64,000 nucleotides of DNA from RYN-230 sp963760405 (GTDB lineage: Bacteria > Actinomycetota > Actinomycetes > Streptosporangiales > Streptosporangiaceae), in NCBI GenBank assembly GCA_963760405.1, contig CAVXCV010000009.1, forward strand, positions 186,001-250,000, in the 5' to 3' direction. Below are positions 17,355 through 24,855 of this stretch, piece after piece. The first letter of the stretch is position 1; each line of letters begins with the position of its first letter. The notes under the pieces were generated by a model, which was not told the origin of the DNA, did no database searches, and was given only the letters and a program-made list of their open reading frames with translations. A program made the position numbers and the translations under genes.

Positions 17355-17483
17355 ATGGCTGAGCCAGTGGTCTTGATCAATGCGTTCGAGGTACCCGCCG
17401 GGGACGCGGAGAGCTTCATCGCCGCCTGGGCGAAAGCCCGTCCAGGCCGGTCACCTGCTGCGGCTCGAAGCTGTCCACCGTGA
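17355..17483 (+). pseudogene. N-terminal remnant of an antibiotic-biosynthesis-monooxygenase-type gene
   Basis: The frame starts MAEPVVLINAFEVPAGDAES with FIAAWAKARPG, the first strand and helix of the small ABM/quinol monooxygenase fold, preceded by GGGAGG (17345-17350). It ends at a TGA after only 42 residues, where the family needs about 100. The following bases, read in another frame, do not restore a clear ABM core, so most of the gene appears deleted. It could encode a short peptide but probably has no enzyme activity. Confidence 0.6.
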
Positions 17484-17498
17484 AGCGGGCTATCAACG

Positions 17499-18145
17499 TC
17501 ACTGTCCTCCGGGTGCGAACTGGCCAGCCGGGCCAGCCGGTGCGCCGCGCTGCGGGGCGGTCCAGCCCGGGTCGCGGCCGGACAGGCCGAGCAGGCGGTC
17601 AAGTGGGGGCGCCGTGTCCGGCACGCTGACCGGCTTCGCGAACGCCTTGCCGTCGCCCTGATAGTCGTCGGTCAGCATGGCTGGCGCGAAACTCAGCGAT
17701 TCCTGCGCCGCAGCGGCAGGCGGCGACCAGGGCTGGCGGGTGGCCCGGGCCAGGTCCCACCCGTGCATCTGGTACTCCCAGAGGATCATGTTCAGGGCCA
17801 TGTCGCCCGGCATGGCGCTGTCCCCGAGCCGCAGCGGCCGGCTGGCCGCGCCGCCGCGAAGGCCCTGGCCAGGGTGTCCGCGGCGGCTCGTACTTCAGTC
17901 GCTGCGTCGCCCGGCGCCCGGTAGCTGCCGATGCGATCGCGCGGAGCCCGGCCCTCCGGGTCGGCGAAGCCAGCGGCGAATGTGGTCAGCCAGCCCAGCA
18001 CGTGATCCCGGAGCTGCCCGACGTCAAGCTCGGTGCAGGGCGTCGGATCATGCAGCTGCTCGTCGGTGATGCCGCCGACCACGGGCGCGAGCTCGGAGAG
18101 CACGGCCATCAGCAGGTCAGCGGTGCTGTCGGTGGATGCGGTCAT
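17499..18145 (-). pseudogene. Frameshifted TIGR03086-type (mycothiol-dependent/DinB-like) protein
   Basis: Two frames together make one TIGR03086-family protein. The first part, from Met 18145, reads TASTDSTADLLMAVLSELAP and HDPTPCTELDVGQLRDHVLG, with the metal-binding His of this fold. The second, in another frame to 17499, reads MPGDMALNMILWEYQMHGWD then LARATRQPW and LDRLLGLSGRDP. Upstream of that Met the second frame reads LRLGDSA, which is the expected family sequence, so the shift lies at about 17825-17850, in a GC run. Either the gene is inactive or the frameshift is a sequencing error. The full family length of about 200 aa would otherwise be present. Confidence 0.7.
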
Positions 18146-18215
18146 GCCAGCCACGCTACCCGGGCCAGCAGGCGGCGGGCTTGAAGATTCGCGTCAGGCG
18201 GAGCCGTCAGGACCC

Positions 18216-18695
18216 ATGTCGCCGGGGGCGGGCGCCGGGCTCAGTCGCGCCGTTGGCGTGGACGAGGCCGCGCTGCTGCGCCAGGTGACCGGCGAGGCAG
18301 CGGAGGCTGGCCGGATCAGCGTGCTGGCGGCCGCCCTGGAGCAGGCCGTTGACCCGGACCGGGTCCTCCCGGCCGGGCAGGTCGCCGAGGTCGCCAGGCT
18401 GGCCGAGACCAACCGTGCGGTCCGGCGCCTGAGCGACCTGTGTGACCTGGCCGGTATTGGCCAGCGAACCCTGCAACGGATGTTCCTCCAGTACGCGGGC
18501 GTGTCCCCGACCTGGGTCATCCGCCGGTACCGGCTGCTGGAGGCGGCCGAATCAGTGCGAGAGGGAAAGCCGGTGTCGTGGGCGGAAGTCGCCGCCGACC
18601 TCGGCTACGCCGACCAGGCCCACCTGACCCGCGACTTCCGGTCCGCGATCGGCCAGACTCCCGCCGCGTACGCGGCGGCCCAGTCGCCCCGCTAG
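18216..18695 (+). CDS. AraC-family regulator lacking its N-terminal domain
   Basis: The 159-aa product consists of a C-terminal AraC/XylS DNA-binding domain: RRLSDLCDLAGIGQRTLQRM (first helix-turn-helix) and WAEVAADLGYADQAHLTRDF (second), ending IGQTPAAYAA. Before it come the family's linker features (VAEVARLAETNRAVRR). The usual N-terminal sensor half of about 110 residues is absent: upstream bases fall in noncoding sequence or the antisense of the frameshifted neighbour. Start ATG 18216 is only the first plausible Met. It may be a truncated, possibly non-functional, gene in a patch of decayed genes. Confidence 0.6.
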   Translation: MSPGAGAGLSRAVGVDEAALLRQVTGEAAEAGRISVLAAALEQAVDPDRVLPAGQVAEVARLAETNRAVRRLSDLCDLAGIGQRTLQRMFLQYAGVSPTWVIRRYRLLEAAESVREGKPVSWAEVAADLGYADQAHLTRDFRSAIGQTPAAYAAAQSPR

Positions 18696-18854
18696 CCGGA
18701 CCGGGCCAGTTCCCGGCGGATGCGATCAGTCCCCGGCGGATATGGCTAGCCCGTGCGCCGGGCGGGCTGGCTACTGTGTGAGTGCGGCTGCCGCGCCGCC
18801 GCGTGCAGGCAGCGGCCGTGCCGTCGCGGCACATCCTGGGAGGCGACCCTGGCC

Positions 18855-20114
18855 ATGGAACCGCAAGGCCCGCAGCCCGATGAGCAGCCTCGGCCAGCCG
18901 GCGCTGGAGAGCCGGCCGATCCCCGGCCGTTCCTGGAGCGCTACGTGCGGGAGCTGACCGCGCTCGGCGCTATCCGGTCCGCAGAGGTTGAGCGGGCCTT
19001 CACCGCCGTCGAGCGGCACCGGCTGCTGGAGACGTTCTATTACCGGCCCGCTGGTGCCAAGGAGGCCACGGTGGTCCGGCACGATCCGGCCCGGCCGCTG
19101 GCCGAGCACCTCGCGATCATCTACACGGACAACCCTCTGGCCACCCGGCACGCGGGCGGGTTGCCGTCGAGTTCCACGTCCCAGCCATCGCTGGTGGCCA
19201 AGATGATCCATATTCTGGGGCTCGGCCCAGGCATGAAGGTCCTCGAGATCGGCGCGGGCACCGGGTACAACGCGGCGCTGATGGCCGAGGTCACCGGGAG
19301 CCAGCAGCAGGTGCTGACCATCGATGTGCAGGACGACGTGGTGGCGCAGACCAGGCGGCTGCTGGCCGGGGCTGGCTATCCAGGCATCCGCGTACTGGCC
19401 GGGGACGGCGCGGACGGGGCTGCCGCCGACGCGCCGTTCGACCGGATCGTGGCCACGGTGGGCTGCTCGGACCTGTCGCCCGCCTGGGCCCGGCAGCTGG
19501 CCGCCGGTGGCTGGATGCTGGTGCCGCTGGAGCACGCTGGCGGCCATCCGCTGGTCCTGCTCAGCCAGGACGACGGCCAGCTCCGCGGTCGTATCTCGGA
19601 CTGGACCGGGTTCATGCCGGTCCGCGGCCCGCTGCACATCGAGGGGCTGTGGGAGCGCGGCACAGCGGTGGTGCCGCCGGGCGAGGTCGTCGGCCACCGT
19701 CCGCCCAGGCCCGGGTTCAGCGCCAGGGAACCAGGTCAGCCGCCTGGCAGCGACTCCGCCGAGATCGGCCTGCTGTTCTTCCTGGGGCTGCACGACCGCA
19801 GGGCGTGCCTGGTTCCCGGAGCAGGCGTCGGGCTGACCGCGGGCCCGCGTGGCTGGGCTGCCACCGGCCCCGCCGGAACGCGGTGGTGGAAGGACCCGTC
19901 ACTAGCCGATGAGCTGGACGAGCTGTACCAGCGGTGGTGCGGGCTTGGCCGCCCCCGGCTGGGCGACTATGAGGTGTCCTTCACCCCTCTCGCCGCGGGC
20001 GGGGGGGCGCCCGCGGGCGAAGGCCTGCCAGCAGACGCAGGGCCGCCCGCGGGCGGCTGGCAGATCGAGCGCCGGTTCTTCCGGGAGACCATCCAGCTGG
20101 CAGGTGACCGGTGA
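18855..20114 (+). CDS. PCMT-like (protein-L-isoaspartate) methyltransferase with C-terminal extension
   Basis: SAM-dependent O-methyltransferase fold related to PCMT, which methylates isoaspartyl residues. In the 419-aa product the substrate-side motif SSTSQPSLVAKMIHIL precedes SAM motif I VLEIGAGTGYNAALMAEVT, with DGADG and FDRIVATVGCSDL as later motifs. About 200 extra residues follow the catalytic domain, as in actinobacterial long PCMT homologues, some of which modify ribosomal peptides; no precursor peptide is visible next to this gene. Start ATG 18855 follows GGGAGG at about 11 bp; the upstream frame is open but low-complexity. Confidence 0.78.
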   Translation: MEPQGPQPDEQPRPAGAGEPADPRPFLERYVRELTALGAIRSAEVERAFTAVERHRLLETFYYRPAGAKEATVVRHDPARPLAEHLAIIYTDNPLATRHAGGLPSSSTSQPSLVAKMIHILGLGPGMKVLEIGAGTGYNAALMAEVTGSQQQVLTIDVQDDVVAQTRRLLAGAGYPGIRVLAGDGADGAAADAPFDRIVATVGCSDLSPAWARQLAAGGWMLVPLEHAGGHPLVLLSQDDGQLRGRISDWTGFMPVRGPLHIEGLWERGTAVVPPGEVVGHRPPRPGFSAREPGQPPGSDSAEIGLLFFLGLHDRRACLVPGAGVGLTAGPRGWAATGPAGTRWWKDPSLADELDELYQRWCGLGRPRLGDYEVSFTPLAAGGGAPAGEGLPADAGPPAGGWQIERRFFRETIQLAGDR

Positions 20115-20226
20115 CGTTGCGGGCCGGTCTGCCCTCGTGACCGTGCGGGTATGGTCTCCAGCCGCCCGCTCTGCCCGGTGGCCGCGATACGGCTCCGCGG
20201 CCCGCCCGCCTCGTTAGAATGATCTT

Positions 20227-20961
20227 GTGAAGCCGTTCCTGCTGCTGGCTACCCGGGCTGACGATGCCGCGGCGGACAACGAGTACGAGTCGTTCCTGTC
20301 GTTCGCCGGGCTGGCCGAGCGCGACCTGCGCCGGTGCCGGCTGGAGGAGCGGGCTCTGGGCGGCATCGAGCTCCGGGACTGGTCGGGCATCCTGCTCGGT
20401 GGCGGCCCCTTCAACGCCAGCGACCCGGAGGAGTCGAAATCGCCAGTGCAGCGGCGGGTGGAGGCTGACCTGCACTGGCTGCTCGACCAGGTGATCAGCG
20501 CGGACCACCCGTTTCTCGGCGCCTGCTACGGGATCGGCGCTGTCGGCGGCCATCAGGGCGGGGTGGTGGACCAGCGGTACGCCGAGCCCGTCGGGCTGGT
20601 CACCGTCACGCTGACCGCCGACGGGCAGCAGGACCCGCTGCTGCGCGGGCTGCCCGCCACCTTCGACGCGTTCACCGGCCACAAGGAAGCGGTCAGCCGG
20701 CTGCCCCGGCATGCGGTGCTCCTCGCCAGCTCGCCAGCCTGCCCCGTGCAGGCGTTCCGGATCGGGTCCCATGTCTACGCCACCCAGTTCCATCCTGAGC
20801 TGGACGCGGTCGGCCTGGTCACCCGGATCGACGTCTACAAGCACGCCGGCTACTTCGCCCCTGAGCAGGCCGATGACCTCAAGGCCCTGGCCTATCGCAG
20901 CGACATCGTCCACCCGCCGGTGATCTTGCACCGGTTCGTCCAGCGCTACGCCCGAGCCTGA
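20227..20961 (+). CDS. Class I glutamine amidotransferase
   Basis: The 244-aa product has the GATase1 triad: nucleophile Cys in FLGACYGIGAVGG, and His and Glu in YATQFHPELDAVG. The oxyanion-loop sequence ILLGGGPFNASDP precedes. Such stand-alone GATases hydrolyse glutamine to feed ammonia to a partner or act as gamma-glutamyl hydrolases; GuaA-like and YLR126C-like groups are close. No synthetase partner lies beside it, so the role is open. A GTG start and a 113-bp leader separate it from the methyltransferase; a strong hairpin follows 46 bp after the stop. Confidence 0.85.
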   Translation: MKPFLLLATRADDAAADNEYESFLSFAGLAERDLRRCRLEERALGGIELRDWSGILLGGGPFNASDPEESKSPVQRRVEADLHWLLDQVISADHPFLGACYGIGAVGGHQGGVVDQRYAEPVGLVTVTLTADGQQDPLLRGLPATFDAFTGHKEAVSRLPRHAVLLASSPACPVQAFRIGSHVYATQFHPELDAVGLVTRIDVYKHAGYFAPEQADDLKALAYRSDIVHPPVILHRFVQRYARA

Positions 20962-21007
20962 TCAGCACAATCCAGCCGCCGCGCGCCGCCCGCCCGGTCA
21001 CCCCGGT

Positions 21008-21061
21008 CCAGAAAGTGTGCCCTCACCGTCGTGATTGCGACGGTGAGGGCACACGTTCTGG
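21008..21061. terminator. Long near-perfect hairpin, candidate terminator
   Basis: Arms 21008-21031 and 21038-21061 pair over 24 positions with a single A/G mismatch and a TGATTG loop; the central 17 bp on each side are perfect. It lies 46 bp after the amidotransferase stop and 60 bp before the FAD oxidoreductase start. No T-run follows. The length is much more than a minimal terminator needs, so a transcript-stabilising or processing role is also possible. Confidence 0.65.
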
Positions 21062-21121
21062 CGGCCAGCGGGGGGCCGGCCGCGTTTACTGTGCTGCTGA
21101 CAGCTGCGGGAGGATGGCCGG

Positions 21122-22426
21122 ATGCCTGCTGACCACAAGCCGCGGACCTGCGTGGTGATCGGGGCGGGGATACTCGGCGCGTGCCTGGCGGCGCAGCTGG
21201 CCGAGGCGGCGGCCGGGGTGACGCTGCTGGAGCAGGACCAGCCCGGCCACGCCGCCACCCGGTCGAGCTTTGCCTGGCTGAACTCCAACGACAAGGCGCC
21301 CCGGGCCTACCACGACCTGAACCACGCCGGGGTGCGGGCGTGGGCGGCCCTGGCCGCCAGCGACAGCAGCAGCGCCGCCTGGTACCGGCCGGCCGGGAAC
21401 ATCGAGTGGGCGGTCAGCCCGGCCGCCCGTGAGCAGCTCGCCGGGCGGGTGCGCCGCCTCGCCGGATGGGGCTACCGGGCCAGCCTGATCGACGCCGCCC
21501 GGGCGGCCGAGCTGGAGCCGTCGCTCCGGCTGCCCCTCCCGGCGGCCCCAGGCCCCTCGGCCGCCCCAGGCCCCTCGCATGCCCCAGGCATCTCGCACAC
21601 CTCAGCCTCCGCTGCTCCCTCGGCCGCGGAGATCGCCTGGTTTCCCGACGAGGGCTACCTGCTCACCGAACCGCTGGTCAGCCACATGACGGCGGCAGCG
21701 ATGCAGCACGGCGCCACGATCCTGACCGGTGATCAGGGGCGGGTGACCGGGTTCGAGCGCACCGGCCGGGTGGTCACCGCCGTGCGGACCGCCGCGGGCC
21801 AGGTGATACCTGCGGACGCGGTGATCTGCTGCGCCGGCCGCTGGGTACCCGGGCTGGCCGCCCTCGCCGGGCCGCCCGCGCGACCCGCGCCGCCCGGGCG
21901 ACCCGCGCCAGCCGGGCGACCCGCGCCAGCCGGGCCAGTGCCGCTCATCCCCTGGGCGGAGCCCGGGGCCGAAGCACCCGGCCTGGTCGTCCAGGCCGGC
22001 CCGGTGAACCCGCCCGGCCTGGCCCGGATCGTGCACGCGCCCGGGATCCACCTGCGCCCGCATCCGGCCGGGCTGGTGCACCTGGAAGCCCCGGACGCCC
22101 GGGTAGACCTGCACACCCCCGACCAGGACCTGCGGCGCTGGGCGGATGAGCTGCTGCGCCGGGCCCGCGGCGCCGTTGCCGGGCTGGACCATGCCGAGGT
22201 CACCGGCTACCGGGTGTGCGTGCGCCCGATGCCAGCCGACGGCCAGTCCATCGTCGGCTGGCTGCCCGGGGCTGACCATGTGTACCTGGCGGTGACCCAC
22301 AGCGGCGTCACGCTCGGCGCGCTGCTGGTCCAGCTGATCACCGCTGAGCTGGTCACCGGCCACCCCCGCGCCGAACTGGCGCCCTACCGCCCGGACCGTT
22401 TCGCCGCGGCTGGCCCGGGCGGGTGA
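21122..22426 (+). CDS. FAD-dependent oxidoreductase, DAO/glycine-oxidase fold
   Basis: The 434-aa product begins with an FAD Rossmann motif, VVIGAGILGACLAAQLAEAA, and continues in DAO style: TRSSFAWLNSNDKAPRAYHD, EIAWFPDEGYLLTEPLVSHM, VICCAGRWVPGLAAL and the C-terminal VRPMPADGQSIVGWLPG with VYLAVTHSGVTLGALL. These enzymes oxidise amines or D-amino acids. Two low-complexity inserts interrupt the fold: a Pro/Ala/Ser stretch at about residues 140-165 and a repeated GRPAPAGRPAPAG stretch near 258-275, both from short DNA repeats. The gene ends directly against the convergent permease gene. Substrate unknown. Confidence 0.82.
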   Translation: MPADHKPRTCVVIGAGILGACLAAQLAEAAAGVTLLEQDQPGHAATRSSFAWLNSNDKAPRAYHDLNHAGVRAWAALAASDSSSAAWYRPAGNIEWAVSPAAREQLAGRVRRLAGWGYRASLIDAARAAELEPSLRLPLPAAPGPSAAPGPSHAPGISHTSASAAPSAAEIAWFPDEGYLLTEPLVSHMTAAAMQHGATILTGDQGRVTGFERTGRVVTAVRTAAGQVIPADAVICCAGRWVPGLAALAGPPARPAPPGRPAPAGRPAPAGPVPLIPWAEPGAEAPGLVVQAGPVNPPGLARIVHAPGIHLRPHPAGLVHLEAPDARVDLHTPDQDLRRWADELLRRARGAVAGLDHAEVTGYRVCVRPMPADGQSIVGWLPGADHVYLAVTHSGVTLGALLVQLITAELVTGHPRAELAPYRPDRFAAAGPGG

Positions 22427-23233
22427 TCAGGCCGCGCGGGCCGTCCACCGGAACCGCCAGATCGCGATGAGCGCCCCGGCCGCGCCCCAGGCCAGCAACA
22501 CGCCGAGATCCCGCCAGTCCAGCCCGGCGTGCTGCCCGAAGGCCGCCAGCAGCGCCGCGTTGAACGGCCGCACCGGCAACGCCCCGGCCGCCCGGTTCAG
22601 CATCGCCGAGTGAATCGGGAGGTAGGTACCGGAGATGAACAGCAACGGGAACAGCACGAGCTGGACCACGGCCGGGGCGGCCTCGGCGTTGCGGATCAGC
22701 GAGGCCACGGCCACGCCCAGCGCACAGAAGCTGGCCGCGCCGAGCACCAGCGCGAGCCCGATCGCTAGCCAGTGGCTGGGGAACGGCACCCCGAACAGCC
22801 GGCCGATCGCCACGATGAGCGCGACGTCCACGGCGCTGACCATCAGGCAGTGCGCCAGCAGCCCGGCCAGGTACGCCCACGCGGGCAGCGGCGTGGCCCG
22901 GACCCGCTTCAGCATCCCGTTCTGCCGGCGCAGCGCGAGCACGATCGCGAGCTGGCTGTAGCACGAGCCGAGCACGGACAGCGCCGCGATCGTGGGCACG
23001 TAGTACTGCAGCGCGGACCGCCCGCCAAAGTAGGAGCTGCTCCGGCCGCCGCCGAACAGTGCGCCGAAAAGCGTGATGATCACGACCGGGAACACGAACG
23101 TGAAGAACGCGCTCTGCGGGTTGCGCCAGAACGACAGCTGCTCGTACCGGACCTGGTGGCCCAGCAGGGCGAGGTCGCCACGCCAGGCGCGCCAGGACCG
23201 CCGCCGGGCCCGGGTGTACACCACAGCACTCAT
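22427..23233 (-). CDS. ABC-2 type transporter permease
   Basis: The 268-aa membrane protein has about six hydrophobic segments, starting with FFTFVFPVVIITLFGALFGG, then TIAALSVLGSCYSQLAIVLA, AYLAGLLAHCLMVSAVDVAL, WLAIGLALVLGAASFCALGV and FPLLFISGTYLPI (the ABC-2 signature region). It is the channel part of an exporter whose ATPase is encoded by the gene just upstream, overlapping by 4 bp. Such exporters move drugs, lipids or peptides outward; the cargo is not known. Confidence 0.87.
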   Translation of the reverse strand: MSAVVYTRARRRSWRAWRGDLALLGHQVRYEQLSFWRNPQSAFFTFVFPVVIITLFGALFGGGRSSSYFGGRSALQYYVPTIAALSVLGSCYSQLAIVLALRRQNGMLKRVRATPLPAWAYLAGLLAHCLMVSAVDVALIVAIGRLFGVPFPSHWLAIGLALVLGAASFCALGVAVASLIRNAEAAPAVVQLVLFPLLFISGTYLPIHSAMLNRAAGALPVRPFNAALLAAFGQHAGLDWRDLGVLLAWGAAGALIAIWRFRWTARAA

Positions 23234-24177
23234 CGCACGCTCCGTTCGCGCGGCCGTTCCGGCGCCGCAGGGCCGGTCAGCCGCAGGTAGATGTCTTCCA
23301 GGCTCGGCCGGTCCACGGTCAGCTGCCCCAGCTCGGTGCCGCGCCGCAGCGCCCAGCCCGTCAGCAGGTGCAGCGTCTCGGTCGGCGCGCTGGACCGCAC
23401 CGTGACCAGCCCGCCGCCCGGTCCCGGGCCGGACGGCTCAGCCGGCACCGGCAGGTCGGCGACCGAGCACCCCGCGGGCAGCGCGAACCGGATCCGGGCC
23501 CACGCCGTATCCCGTCCGCCCAGCGAGGCCGGCGGCCCCTCGGCCACGATCTCGCCGCCGGAGATCACCGCCACCCGGTCGGCCAGCGCCTGCGCCTCTT
23601 CCATGTAGTGCGTGGTGAGCACGATCGTGGTGCCGGCCTCGCGCAGCCCGCGCACGATCTGCCAGGCGCTGCGCCGCGCGCTCGGGTCGAACCCGGTCGT
23701 CGGCTCGTCCAGGAACAGCAGCCGCGGATCGCCGATCACGCCCAGGGCCAGGTCCAGCCGCCGCTGCTGGCCGCCGGACAGCGCCCGGACCTTGGCCCGC
23801 CGCTGCTCCGCCAGCCCGACCAGGCCGATCACCTCATCCACGTCCCGCGGCGCCGGGTAGTACCCCGCGTTGCGGGCCACGGTCTCCCGCACGGTCAGAT
23901 ACGGCTCGACCGCGATGTCCTGCAGCACCAGCCCGATCTGCTCGCGCAGCGCCCGCCCGGTGCCGCGGTGCCCGGGATCGAGGCCAAGCACCTCGACCTG
24001 CCCGGCGTCCCGCGCCCGGAACCCCTCCAGGATCTCCAGCGTGGTCGTCTTGCCCGCGCCGTTCGGCCCGAGCAGCGCGAAGATCTCGCCGTCCGCCACG
24101 CTGAAGCTGACCCCGCGCACCGCCTGCACCGCGCCGTAGCCCTTGCGCAGCCCGGTCACGCTCACCGCGCTACGCAC
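23230..24177 (-). CDS. ABC exporter ATP-binding protein
   Basis: The 315-aa product has Walker A GPNGAGKTT near residue 37, the Q-loop IGLVLQDIAV, signature LSGGQQRRLDLALGV, Walker B LLFLDEPTTGFDP and the H-loop VLTTHYMEEAQAL, typical of DrrA/CcmA-type exporter ATPases. The frame extends far upstream in shadow sequence; GTG 24177 was chosen because family similarity starts there and a good GGAGG lies about 6 bp before it. It overlaps the YceI gene by 16 bp and the permease gene by 4 bp, so the three form one operon, divergent from a two-component system. Confidence 0.9.
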   Translation of the reverse strand: MRSAVSVTGLRKGYGAVQAVRGVSFSVADGEIFALLGPNGAGKTTTLEILEGFRARDAGQVEVLGLDPGHRGTGRALREQIGLVLQDIAVEPYLTVRETVARNAGYYPAPRDVDEVIGLVGLAEQRRAKVRALSGGQQRRLDLALGVIGDPRLLFLDEPTTGFDPSARRSAWQIVRGLREAGTTIVLTTHYMEEAQALADRVAVISGGEIVAEGPPASLGGRDTAWARIRFALPAGCSVADLPVPAEPSGPGPGGGLVTVRSSAPTETLHLLTGWALRRGTELGQLTVDRPSLEDIYLRLTGPAAPERPRERSVR

Positions 24178-24677
24178 TGGACCTCCACCGTGATATCCAG
24201 GTAGCGCCCGGCCAGCCCGGGCAGGCCGGTGACGCCGAACTCGGTCCGGTCGATCCGCACCGCGCCCCGGGCGGTGAACGAGCCCGCCGACACCGACGAC
24301 AGCTCGACCCGCAGCCGGACCGGACGCTGCGCCTCCCGGACGGTCAGCGTGCCGGGCAGGTCCCGCCCGTCCATTTTTTCCGCAACGAACACCATCACCG
24401 GGTACTGCCCAGCGTCCAGGAACCGGGCCGACCGGACGGTGGCGTCCCGCGCGCCGTTGCCGGTGCTGAAGCTCGCGACGTCGATCTCCGCGTGGACCCG
24501 TGACCCGCTGGCCGGCTCGGCGATGTCGACGGTCCCGGCCCGGATCGCGAGACGGCCGCGCACCGGGCCGAGCCCGAACATGTGCCGGGTCCTGAAGACC
24601 ACGGACGACCCGGCCGGGTCGATGTCGTAGCGCCCGAGCCGGGGGTGCGTTGCTGCGTGCTGTGGTTGTGTGTTCAT
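24162..24677 (-). CDS. YceI-family protein
   Basis: The 171-aa product matches the YceI lipocalin-like fold: GRYDIDPAGSSVVFRTRHMF near the N-terminus, AEIDVASFSTGNGARDATVR in the middle, LTVREAQRPVRLRVELSSVS, and the end EFGVTGLPGLAGRYLDITVE. The family binds isoprenoid-like amphiphilic ligands. No signal peptide is visible from Met 24677, so this copy appears cytoplasmic. It heads the operon with the ABC exporter, which may suggest handling of a hydrophobic molecule, but that is only context. Confidence 0.87.
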   Translation of the reverse strand: MNTQPQHAATHPRLGRYDIDPAGSSVVFRTRHMFGLGPVRGRLAIRAGTVDIAEPASGSRVHAEIDVASFSTGNGARDATVRSARFLDAGQYPVMVFVAEKMDGRDLPGTLTVREAQRPVRLRVELSSVSAGSFTARGAVRIDRTEFGVTGLPGLAGRYLDITVEVQCVAR

Positions 24678-24855
24678 GCACCTAGTGCACGGCCTGCGGG
24701 CGGCCCGGCGGCAGGGTGAACCGTCGGATCCTGGCCCGACGAAGGGCGGGTCAGCCGGGCGGGCATGCAACTTTCGTAGGTTCCGCACCCGCCGGAAGGC
24801 GGCCGCGGCGGCTGAGCCCGCGACGGCCGGATCGTGATGACGTAGCGTCGTTGGC

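Noticed and set aside
18855..20114. PCMT-type methyltransferase as part of a ribosomal-peptide (aspartimide) cluster
   Set aside because: No precursor peptide, cyclase, protease or dehydratase gene is adjacent; neighbours are unrelated.
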